Assembly: GCA_036522235.1 (NCBI GenBank)
Contig: DATDGG010000385.1
Coordinates: forward strand, 1 to 9,622
Length of the DNA stretch: 9,622 nucleotides
Direction: 5' to 3'
Origin: VAZQ01 sp036522235
GTDB lineage: Bacteria; Pseudomonadota; Alphaproteobacteria; Rhizobiales; Xanthobacteraceae
Positions 1-6,246 of this stretch are shown here, piece by piece (the first letter of the stretch is position 1; the number at the start of each line of letters is the position of its first letter). Both the position numbers and the translations under genes were made by a program. Under the pieces are notes generated by a model. That model was not told the origin of the DNA. It made no database searches and was given only the letters and a program-made list of their open reading frames with translations.

Positions 1-811
1 GGTTGGCGGCTTTGATCCGGCGCGCCTCCTTGACCAGTTCCTTGACGGCGCCGGTGATGGGGAGCGAGAGGCCGGCTTTGTCGGTCATCTCGGCCACCAC
101 CTGCATGTCCTTGAGCGCCCAGGTGAAGGTGATCATGTCCCAATCGTTGAGCGCCGCTGAGGCGCCGGAGCTGATCTGCAAGGCGTCGCGCAGCCGGACG
201 AGATCGATGCCGGTGGTTTCGGCGAGCCGGCCCGCCTCGATCAATCCGACCGAATTGATCCAGAGCAGCAGGTTGTTCATGGTCTTGCCGACCTGGCCGT
301 GGCCGACATCGCCGAGATGCGCATAGTCAGAGCAGAAGCAGCCATAGACCGCGCGCCCGCGCTCGACCACCTCCGCGCGGCCGCCCACCATGGCGAGCAG
401 CGTGCCTTCATCGGCGGCCCAGCGCCCGCGGCAGATCGGAGCATCCAGCACCCCGATGCCCCTGGGTTGCGCGGCCGCGTCGATCGCCTGCACCGTGAAC
501 GGCGAGACCGTGGACGAGATCGCGATGATTGATCCCTTGCCGAGCGCCGCCAGCAGACCGCTCTCGCCGTGCACGACGGCGTTGACCTCGTCCGTATAAC
601 CGACACCCAGAATGACGAAGTCGGCCGACTTGGCGAGCGCGGCCGGCGTCTCGGCGGTGGCGGCGCCGGCCTCGCGCGCCTTGGCGAGTTGTTTTTGGTC
701 GAGGTCGCAGGCCGTCACCGCATAGCCGTGCTTGATGAGATGCTTGAGCATCGCGAGCCCCATCCGCCCGACCCCCACGATGCCGACTCGCTCCTTGCCT
801 GCGTTTGCCAT
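1..811 (-). CDS. NAD(P)-dependent 3-hydroxyisobutyrate dehydrogenase-family oxidoreductase, 3' end cut by window
   Basis: The frame stays open from ATG at 811 to the window edge: 270 codons, so roughly 20-30 C-terminal residues of a usual 290-300 are missing. An N-terminal Rossmann fold is shown by GVGRMG (residues 13-18). The substrate-loop region reads DAPICRG (123-129), followed by EGTL, in place of the family's usual DAPVSGG. The catalytic lysine is K176 in GHGQVGKTMNN. These features fit the beta-hydroxyacid dehydrogenase family (3-hydroxyisobutyrate, tartronate semialdehyde and 6-phosphogluconate dehydrogenases), soluble cytoplasmic enzymes that interconvert a hydroxy acid and its semialdehyde or ketone. 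The start is supported by GAGGA a few bases upstream. It is the third gene of the operon, 29 bases after the ferredoxin reductase. The Ser-to-Cys and Gly-to-Arg changes in the substrate loop make the substrate uncertain; glyoxylate/succinate-semialdehyde reductases of this family are alternatives. Confidence 0.88.
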   Translation of the reverse strand, partial: MANAGKERVGIVGVGRMGLAMLKHLIKHGYAVTACDLDQKQLAKAREAGAATAETPAALAKSADFVILGVGYTDEVNAVVHGESGLLAALGKGSIIAISSTVSPFTVQAIDAAAQPRGIGVLDAPICRGRWAADEGTLLAMVGGRAEVVERGRAVYGCFCSDYAHLGDVGHGQVGKTMNNLLLWINSVGLIEAGRLAETTGIDLVRLRDALQISSGASAALNDWDMITFTWALKDMQVVAEMTDKAGLSLPITGAVKELVKEARRIKAAN

Positions 812-840
812 TCGATCCTCGTTGCTTGTTCTGTACGCTT

Positions 841-2070
841 TCAGACTTTGGCCTTGAGCATGGCGGCGAGCGGCTTGCCCGGATCGGCGAGCTCGGCCGG
901 TTCGACCGCCACGCGGCGCTCGATCAGCCGGCGCGCCGCCGCGATGTCGCGCTGGGCATTGATGCCGAAGACGTAAACCAGACGATCGCCATCAAGCCAG
1001 AACTGGAGCATGGCATTCGGCCCGATCTGTCGGCGCACCGGCGCGCCGCCTTGCGGCAGCGGCCAGCCCACACCCTGGATGTAAAGGTCGTATTGCTCCG
1101 ACCAGAACGAGGGCGCCACCTTGTAGCTCGCGTCGCCGCCGGCGGCATTGCGCCCGGCAACCGCGCCTTGCTCCTGGGCGTGGCGCCAGTTCTCCAGCCG
1201 CACCGGCCCGTGCGGCCCGGGAAAGCGCGTGCAGTCGCCCGCCGCCAGAATCGCCGGGTCCGAGGTGACGCAATGGTCGTCGATGACGATGCCGTCCTGC
1301 ACGGCGAGGCCGGCCGCCTTGGCGAGCCGATCATCGGGGCCGACTCCGGCTCCGACCACGACCAGATCGGCAGCGATAGTTTCGCCGGTCTTGGTTTCGA
1401 CCGCGATGCCGCCATCCGGCAGGGTGCGCACTTCCGAGATCGCGGTGCCGAGTCGGATATCGACGCCATGCGCCACATGGTGCGCCTGGATCAGCGCCGA
1501 CGTCTCTTCGTCGCAGACGCGCGCCAGGATGCGGGGCGCGATCTCGATCACGGTGGTCGCGACGCCGATCTCGCGCGCCGAAGCCGCGACTTCGAGCCCG
1601 ATCAGCCCGGCTCCGACCACGGTGAGGGCGCGGCCGCGGCTGAGCTCGTCCCGCAAGGCCAGCGCCTCATCATGGTTGCGCAGGTAGTGGATGCGCGGCT
1701 GCCCGGTTGGAAATTGCGGCAGCACCCGGTTGATCGAGCCGGTCGCGAGCACCAGCGCATCATAGCGGATGTGCTCGCCAGCTTGGGTGTTCACCGTACG
1801 GGCGGCGCGGTCGATGGCGGCGCAGCGCGCGCCGCGCTTGAGCGTGATCTTGTGTCCGCCGACGCCAAGCGGACCCGCGATCGGGGCGTCGTGCGGCTTG
1901 GCCCTCCCGGTCAGGACTGCCTTCGAAAGCGGCGGCTTCTCATAGGGCTCGCACAGCTCGTCGGTGACGAGAAGGATGTCGGCCGTAGCATCCTGTTGCC
2001 GGGCCGCGAGCGCGGCGCCGACGCCGGCCGGGCCGGCCCCGATGATCACGATGCGGCGAACACCATTCAT
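841..2070 (-). CDS. FAD-dependent ferredoxin--NAD(P)+ reductase (BphA4/rubredoxin reductase-like)
   Basis: The protein has 409 residues, the usual length for the reductase component of class II/III ring-hydroxylating dioxygenases. The FAD-binding Rossmann motif GAGPAG is at residues 11-16, the YEKPPLSK motif of this family at 43-50, ATG at 109-111, and the NAD(P)H-binding motif GAGLIGLE at 153-160. ILAAGD (274-279) is the second FAD contact, followed by ENWRHAQEQG (293-302). The C-terminal domain begins around FWSEQYD (322-328), the hallmark of the Reductase_C domain. It should pass electrons from NAD(P)H through FAD to a small ferredoxin; the Rieske ferredoxin encoded divergently at 2680 is the obvious partner. 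Its ATG overlaps the stop of the preceding gene (ATGA, 2067-2070) and lacks a strong ribosome binding site of its own, so translation is probably coupled. The physiological oxygenase it serves is not in the window. Confidence 0.93.
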   Translation of the reverse strand: MNGVRRIVIIGAGPAGVGAALAARQQDATADILLVTDELCEPYEKPPLSKAVLTGRAKPHDAPIAGPLGVGGHKITLKRGARCAAIDRAARTVNTQAGEHIRYDALVLATGSINRVLPQFPTGQPRIHYLRNHDEALALRDELSRGRALTVVGAGLIGLEVAASAREIGVATTVIEIAPRILARVCDEETSALIQAHHVAHGVDIRLGTAISEVRTLPDGGIAVETKTGETIAADLVVVGAGVGPDDRLAKAAGLAVQDGIVIDDHCVTSDPAILAAGDCTRFPGPHGPVRLENWRHAQEQGAVAGRNAAGGDASYKVAPSFWSEQYDLYIQGVGWPLPQGGAPVRRQIGPNAMLQFWLDGDRLVYVFGINAQRDIAAARRLIERRVAVEPAELADPGKPLAAMLKAKV

Positions 2071-2579
2071 GCCCGCAGCGCGGCCAGCATCGCTTCGATG
2101 TATTCGTCGTCGTGGGCGATCACCAGCATGGAGGCGTGCGGCCGCAGGCTGGCGAGCGTCTTCGAGAGCTCCTCGTCCGACTTCGCTTTGCTGTCGATGA
2201 TGAGCGCCGTGGTCATCACCTTGCGGACCGCGCAGGCTTCGGCGATCACGGCGGCCGCCTCCGCGCCGGTGCCGGCGCTCGCCACCATCACCACCAGGTC
2301 GGCGGACGCCACCTCGTCCACCAGGTCCTTGGTGCGGCCGGCGAGGTCGCTCAGCCAGGCCTTCATGGACCAGCCTTCGCCGCCGCGCGGGGCGCCGTCG
2401 AACTTGAGGGCGGTGAGGAAGCTCGCCCGCTGCCAGGCGCCTTGCGCCAGGCGCTTGACCACGCCCTCGCTCGGCCCGTCGAGCGCGATGACCTTGATGG
2501 CCCGCGGCTTGGAATTGGGATAGTCGATGCGGAACCGCGCCTCTTCGGCGGTGGTCATGCGGGCGCTTTCACTGAGCAT
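2067..2579 (-). CDS. 170-aa protein with an FtsZ/tubulin-like nucleotide-binding domain (uncharacterised)
   Basis: I do not recognise an established family by name. By eye the sequence follows the N-terminal domain of FtsZ: strand AIKVIALD (26-33), a loop GPSEG (35-39) where FtsZ has its glycine-rich T1 loop, a helix ending in RTKDLVDEVASADLVVMVA (resembling the helix and strand before the T4 loop), SAGTGAE (101-107) in the place of the tubulin signature GGGTGTG, then AAVIAEACAVRKVMTTALII and SLRPHASMLVIAHDDEYI, which track FtsZ's following helix and strands closely. The length stops before helix H7 and the catalytic T7 loop, so classical polymer-stimulated GTP hydrolysis should be impossible. 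The start at 2579 is favoured by GGAG upstream; a downstream ATG at 2558 has a poorer site. It is the first gene of the operon, translationally coupled to the reductase. The gene call is secure; the fold is an inference. Confidence 0.8.
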   Translation of the reverse strand: MLSESARMTTAEEARFRIDYPNSKPRAIKVIALDGPSEGVVKRLAQGAWQRASFLTALKFDGAPRGGEGWSMKAWLSDLAGRTKDLVDEVASADLVVMVASAGTGAEAAAVIAEACAVRKVMTTALIIDSKAKSDEELSKTLASLRPHASMLVIAHDDEYIEAMLAALRA

Positions 2580-2614
2580 CTCGGTTCTCCAGAGCTTGGT
2601 TCTCGACCGCTTCT

Positions 2615-2642
2615 TTTATATGGAACATCGCGCCAAATCCAA
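2615..2642 (-). promoter_or_regulatory. Candidate sigma-70-type promoter for the FtsZ-like/reductase/dehydrogenase operon
   Basis: On the minus strand, TTGGAT (2642-2637) and TATAAA (2620-2615) are separated by 16 bases. This would place the transcript start near 2608 and leave about 29 bases of leader before the ATG at 2579. The same AT-rich patch can be read on the plus strand as TATATG (2617-2622), with TTGGTT (2596-2601) 15 bases upstream, a weaker candidate for the Rieske gene. A GGTTCTC direct repeat at 2583-2589 and 2598-2604 could be an operator, but it is short. The -35 match is weak, so this is only a prediction. Confidence 0.35.
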
Positions 2643-2679
2643 GTAGACCGACGCCCGACCAACAAAGGAGACCAGAGGG

Positions 2680-2991
2680 ATGGCGGACCGGATCGATCTG
2701 TGCAGCACGGCGGATGTCGCGCCCGGCAATGCGCTCAGGGTCGAGGCCGGCGACTTTACGCTGTCGGTGTTCAACGTCGATGGCGAGTTCTTCGTGACCG
2801 ACGACGCCTGCACGCACGGACCGGGCTCGCTTTCCGAGGGCTATATCGACGGCGACGTGGTCGAATGCAACTTCCACAACGGCCAGTTCAACATCAAGAC
2901 CGGCGAGGTGGTTTCGCCGCCCTGCATGATCCCGGTCAAGACCTACGCGACCATCGTGGAAAACGGCCGGGTGCTGATAGAGACAGAGTGA
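2680..2991 (+). CDS. Rieske-type [2Fe-2S] ferredoxin of a ring-hydroxylating dioxygenase system
   Basis: The protein has 103 residues, the normal size for small soluble Rieske ferredoxins (BphA3, NahAb and HcaC type). The cluster ligands are visible: C44 and H46 in CTHG, and C63 and H66 in CNFHNGQF, the classic C-x-H ... C-x2-H pattern with 16 residues between. The C-terminal part (GEVVSPPCMIPVKTY) matches the conserved region after the second ligand pair. There is no signal peptide or membrane helix, so it is cytoplasmic. It should shuttle single electrons from the reductase encoded at 841-2070 to a terminal oxygenase. AAAGGAGA lies about ten bases before the ATG. It diverges from the reductase operon with a 100-base spacer that probably holds both promoters. 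A NirD-like assimilatory subunit is less likely because of the reductase next door. Confidence 0.95.
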   Translation: MADRIDLCSTADVAPGNALRVEAGDFTLSVFNVDGEFFVTDDACTHGPGSLSEGYIDGDVVECNFHNGQFNIKTGEVVSPPCMIPVKTYATIVENGRVLIETE

Positions 2992-3060
2992 TCGGTCTCT
3001 GAATTCTGGCGGTTCAATTGCTCTTACCGAGTTAGGGATGCATGGCCTCTCGCTCCCTCG

Positions 3061-3158
3061 CCCCGAAGGGGAGAAGGGTTGGGGTGAGGGGGTTACGACA
3101 TTTCAGTATCGCACCGCCCGAACCCCCTCATCCCACCTTCTCCCCTTCGGGGAGAAGG
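3061..3158. repeat. REP-like inverted repeat A between convergent genes
   Basis: The left arm (3061-3094) and right arm (3121-3152) are reverse complements apart from one mismatch and a two-base gap, around a 26-base spacer. The right arm extends into its own perfect hairpin: CCTTCTCCCC (3136-3145), loop TTC, GGGGAGAAGG (3149-3158). The left arm has a weaker equivalent, CCCC-GAA-GGGG. Pyrimidine-rich CCCTCA/CCCC repeats of this type are dispersed in many Hyphomicrobiales genomes. The element lies between the 3' ends of the Rieske gene and the ThDP-enzyme gene, where a strong RNA hairpin could protect or end both transcripts. There is no U-tract, so I do not call it a Rho-independent terminator. 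The rest of the spacer (2992-3239) shows nothing recognisable. Confidence 0.85.
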
Positions 3159-3239
3159 AGTGAAATGCCGCGCCCGATCCACCATCCGCATGGCCCTTGC
3201 ACGCAACAAAATTGGGCACGGTCGCTGGGGCCATCTACC

Positions 3240-5018
3240 TCACCGATGTTGTGTAATGGTATCGACCAGCGCCAGCCGGCCTTTCTTGACCTCCGCCAGC
3301 GCGCGCTCGAGCGCGGGGCGCACGTCCTCAGGCTTGTCGATGGGGCCTTCGCCGTAGCATCCCATGGAGCGGGCGAGCGCGCCGAAATCCGGTTCCGGGC
3401 CGAACAGGTCCATGCCGATATGGGCCTTGGCCTCGTCGGTGCCGCGCAGCTTGGCCATGCGGATCTGGTGCGCCCAGTCGTTATAATAGGCGCGGTTGTT
3501 GTGCATCACCACCAGCATGGGAATTTGATACTTCGCCGCCACCCAGAGCGCGCCGGCATCGAACATCAGATCGCCGTCGGGCTGGATGTCCACCACGATG
3601 CGGCCCTTGGCCTTGTGGGCGAGCGCGACGCCGAGCGAGATTCCGATCTGGGTCGCGGTGCCGAGCTCGACGCCGGGATGCCGGTAGGGCTTGTCGAAGT
3701 CCCAGAGCTTGCGCACCTGCTGCTTGAGATTGTTGGCGGTCAGCACCCAGTCCTCGTTCTTGATCACTTCCCAGATTTCGAGCGCGAGGCGGGAGAAGGT
3801 GATTGGCGAAGCGTCCCAGTTCTGCCGCGCCTCGTCCTGCCATTTCGCCCAGACTTCGGCGTGACGTTTGCCGATCGCGGCCTTGCGCTCGTCGATGCGG
3901 CTTGCGAGCTTGGGGTCGGCGGCGATGCGCGCCTTGCAGATGCGGGTGAGCTCCGGAATGCCCAGCGCCGTGTCGCCAAGCGCCCGTACCGAGACCGGCT
4001 GCATGCGGCAATAGTCCATCGCCCATTTGTTGATGCCGACCTCGCCGAAGCCGATCTCCGCGAAGTCGCAATGTGCCGGAACCAAAGTTTCGAGGGTGCG
4101 CTTGGTGCTGTTGAGCTCGGTCAGCTGCTTCTCCCAGTCGCGCACGTCGAGGCCGAGCACGAGGTCGGTGTGCCGCAGCGATGCCTTGTCCATGCTGAGG
4201 CAAAGCGGATGCTTGTTCGGGAAGTTCAGCGCATTGTTGATATCCCACACCGCCGCGCCCGCGGTCTCGGCGAGCTCGACCAGGTTTTCGAATCCGCCCG
4301 GGCGGCGGCCCGCATATTCGGCGAGCAGAAAAGGATGCTCGGCCTTGAGGAGCTTGTCCGCGATCACCGCGATGGCGCGCGGGTCGGGCGCCATCGGGGC
4401 CGGCGTCGCGACCGCGTCGGTGGGCGGCAGCGGAACCTCGCGCGTCAACGGGTCTTCCTGCAGGGCCGCGTCGTAGCACATATAGACCGGGCCCTGCGGC
4501 TCGGTGGTCATGACCGAATAGGCGCGCGCAAAGGATTCCGGCACGCCGTCGATCGAGCTCGGCTGATAGTCCCATTTGACGAAGTCGCGGATGGCGTTGC
4601 CCTGCACCAGCGCGGTGTGGGTCCAGTCAATGTGCGGCCGCCGCCGGCCTTCGTCCATCGGGCCGGTGGCGCCGATGATGAAGATCGGCACCCGGTCGAG
4701 ATACGCGTAGTAGATCGCCATGGTGGCGTGCAGGAGGCCCACCAGGTTGTGCAGGATCACCGCCATCGGCTTGCCGGAAGCCTTGGCATAGCCATGCGCG
4801 ATCTGCACCGCGATCTCTTCGTGCTGGCACAGCATCATCGGCGGCTCGTTGCCGCCGTAATTGACCAGCGAATCATGCAGGCCGCGAAAGCTCGCGCCTG
4901 GATTGAGCGTGATGGCCGGGAAGCCGTAGCGTTTGATCAGGTCGACGATGATGTCGGACTGCCAGCCGCGGTAGTTCTGATTGGTGCCGGGCGTCGGCGT
5001 CTGCGTTTTTTCCTGCAT
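3240..5018 (-). CDS. Thiamine-diphosphate-dependent enzyme of the acetolactate synthase/benzoylformate decarboxylase superfamily
   Basis: From ATG at 5018 the protein has 592 residues, the usual three-domain length. The Pyr domain carries the ThDP-activating glutamate E67 in CQHEEIAVQIAHGYA. A central domain follows (about 200-350). The PP domain holds the Mg/ThDP motif with PDGD at 480-483 and HNN at 506-508, where most relatives have GDG. Such enzymes decarboxylate 2-keto acids or cleave/ligate C-C bonds next to a carbonyl; benzoylformate-type decarboxylation would suit an aromatic pathway, but the substrate cannot be read. No FAD-specific hallmark of acetolactate synthase was recognised. 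An in-frame TTG at 5033 would add five residues, but AAAGGAAAG directly before the ATG makes 5018 the better start. It follows the TctC gene after a 157-base spacer containing inverted repeat B, so it may be the last, partly uncoupled gene of the cupin-TctC operon. Confidence 0.92.
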   Translation of the reverse strand: MQEKTQTPTPGTNQNYRGWQSDIIVDLIKRYGFPAITLNPGASFRGLHDSLVNYGGNEPPMMLCQHEEIAVQIAHGYAKASGKPMAVILHNLVGLLHATMAIYYAYLDRVPIFIIGATGPMDEGRRRPHIDWTHTALVQGNAIRDFVKWDYQPSSIDGVPESFARAYSVMTTEPQGPVYMCYDAALQEDPLTREVPLPPTDAVATPAPMAPDPRAIAVIADKLLKAEHPFLLAEYAGRRPGGFENLVELAETAGAAVWDINNALNFPNKHPLCLSMDKASLRHTDLVLGLDVRDWEKQLTELNSTKRTLETLVPAHCDFAEIGFGEVGINKWAMDYCRMQPVSVRALGDTALGIPELTRICKARIAADPKLASRIDERKAAIGKRHAEVWAKWQDEARQNWDASPITFSRLALEIWEVIKNEDWVLTANNLKQQVRKLWDFDKPYRHPGVELGTATQIGISLGVALAHKAKGRIVVDIQPDGDLMFDAGALWVAAKYQIPMLVVMHNNRAYYNDWAHQIRMAKLRGTDEAKAHIGMDLFGPEPDFGALARSMGCYGEGPIDKPEDVRPALERALAEVKKGRLALVDTITQHR

Positions 5019-5041
5019 CAACTTTCCTTTCAACCCTTCTT

Positions 5042-5145
5042 GCTGTCATGCCCGCGAAGGCGGGCGATCCGGTAATCGCAAGCGCGCTTTTTTTATCGAA
5101 ATGCAGGCGATTACTGGGTCGTCCGCTTGCGCGGACGATGACAGC
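5042..5145. repeat. REP-like inverted repeat B inside the minus-strand gene set
   Basis: The left arm (5042-5079) and right arm (5107-5145) align as reverse complements over nearly their whole length, with a few mismatches and one single-base gap. Both outer ends read GCTGTCAT when oriented outward-in, and both inner ends read TAATCGC. Each arm also folds alone: GCCCGC-GAAG-GCGGGC at 5050-5065 and TCGTCCGC-TTGC-GCGGACGA at 5119-5138. The 27-base spacer contains a run of seven T (5088-5094). The layout matches the GTCATGCCCGC...GATGACA palindromes scattered in Bradyrhizobium-type genomes. It lies between the stop of the TctC gene and the start of the ThDP-enzyme gene, so it would be transcribed as a large structured RNA in the middle of the transcript. 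Confidence 0.85.
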
Positions 5146-5175
5146 GGAGAGACGTCAATATCGATCTTCTTGGCA

Positions 5176-6216
5176 TTATCTCGCGTTGAGCACCTGTGCG
5201 GCCTTGGCGGCGATCTCCGGCGGCGTCTGGTAGACCTCCTTGAGGAGGCTTTCGATCTCGGGGCCGGTCACCGGGTTGATCTCGAGCTGCGCGGTGTCGG
5301 CGACGGCGCGGAACTCCGGGTCCTGCATGGTGTCGAGGAACGCCTGGCGCAGCGCTTCGGTGCGCTCCTTCGGCAAGCCGGGCGGCGCGAGATACGGCCG
5401 GCCCATCACCTGACGGGCGAAGATCAGCTTGAGCAGCTGCCGTTGCTCGTCGGTCTTGGCGAGGTCGGTGATGAGCGGGACATCCGGCAGATCGGGATGC
5501 CGGGACAGCGCCAGCTGAACCAGCACGGTGATCTTCTTCTGCGCCAGCCAGTCCTTGTGGGTGGCCTGCACGCTCGACCACGACCAGCCGCAGCGGCCCT
5601 GCACCTCGCCGCGTTCCATGGCGAGCCCCACATCATTGCCGCCCGGATAGCCGCTGATCAGCTTCATCTTGGTGCCGAGCACGGCGTTGAGGATCTGCGG
5701 GAACACGTCGGTGTCGGCCCCGCCGCCGGTGCCACCGACCGTCATCTGTTTGGTGTAGAGGTCCTCGAACCTGGTGATGCCGGAGTTCTGCCAGGTGACG
5801 CAGACGCTGACCTCGTTGGTGGCGCTGCCGAGCCAGGTGAACTTGGCGGGATCGAACTGGGCATTCTTGTTGCCGAGCAGCGGATCGAACGGAATGCCGC
5901 GGCCGATGGTCCCGATCTCGGTGCCGTCCTTGGGGGCCGCGGTGTAGAGCCAGTTGGCAAGACGGAGGCTGCCGGCGCCCGGCATGTCCTTGGGCACCAC
6001 CGTCGGCTTGCCCGGAATGTGACTGCCGATGAAGCGCGCGATCGCGCGGGCGTAGACGTCATAGCCGCCGCCCGCGCTGTAGCCGATCTCCATGTTGACG
6101 TTGCGTCCCTTGAAGAACGCCGCGGCGTCCTGCGCATGGGCACTCACGTTGCCGAACGCCGAGTGCAGCAACACGGCTGTGGCCAGGGCGGCGCCGCGCG
6201 CGAAAACTCCATGCAT
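5176..6216 (-). CDS. Periplasmic TctC/Bug-family solute-binding protein (first paralogue)
   Basis: The 346 residues begin with a Sec signal peptide: a basic start, a hydrophobic stretch around 9-22 and a cleavage site AHA|QD after residue 28. The mature protein has the Bug-family layout: GYSAGGGYDVYAR (45-57), corresponding to the family's first ligand-contact loop, then GAGSLRLANWLYTAAPKDG, and an ISGYPGGNDV segment near 187-196. Two cysteines, C139 (SVCV) and C209 (GRCGW), occur in both paralogues of this window and could form a disulfide. Family members bind carboxylates, including aromatic acids, for a tripartite TctAB transporter, or act as orphan sensors. No TctA or TctB lies nearby. 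AAGGAGAAG precedes the ATG. The gene sits 30 bases after cupin B, which points to one operon. The ligand is unknown. Confidence 0.93.
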   Translation of the reverse strand: MHGVFARGAALATAVLLHSAFGNVSAHAQDAAAFFKGRNVNMEIGYSAGGGYDVYARAIARFIGSHIPGKPTVVPKDMPGAGSLRLANWLYTAAPKDGTEIGTIGRGIPFDPLLGNKNAQFDPAKFTWLGSATNEVSVCVTWQNSGITRFEDLYTKQMTVGGTGGGADTDVFPQILNAVLGTKMKLISGYPGGNDVGLAMERGEVQGRCGWSWSSVQATHKDWLAQKKITVLVQLALSRHPDLPDVPLITDLAKTDEQRQLLKLIFARQVMGRPYLAPPGLPKERTEALRQAFLDTMQDPEFRAVADTAQLEINPVTGPEIESLLKEVYQTPPEIAAKAAQVLNAR

Positions 6217-6246
6217 GCCGCTTCTCCTTGCCGCCGAGCGATCGGC

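Noticed and set aside
805..2523. Long plus-strand open frame of 572 codons opposite the reductase and FtsZ-like genes
   Set aside because: It is a mirror frame of two well-supported minus-strand genes; high third-position GC leaves few stops on the opposite strand. The translation is low-complexity R/A/G/D/H and shows no domain.
2979..3000. Hairpin AGAGAC/GTCTCT across the stop of the Rieske gene as a terminator
   Set aside because: The stem has only six base pairs with a ten-base loop and no following T-run; this is expected by chance.
5016..5033. Upstream TTG start for the ThDP enzyme
   Set aside because: The ATG at 5018 has AAAGGAAAG directly upstream at proper spacing, and that site would be inside the coding region if TTG were used.
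3042..5075. Plus-strand open frame of 677 codons opposite the ThDP-enzyme gene
   Set aside because: It is antisense to a gene with clear catalytic motifs, runs through inverted repeat A at its start, and has no ribosome binding site or recognisable domain.
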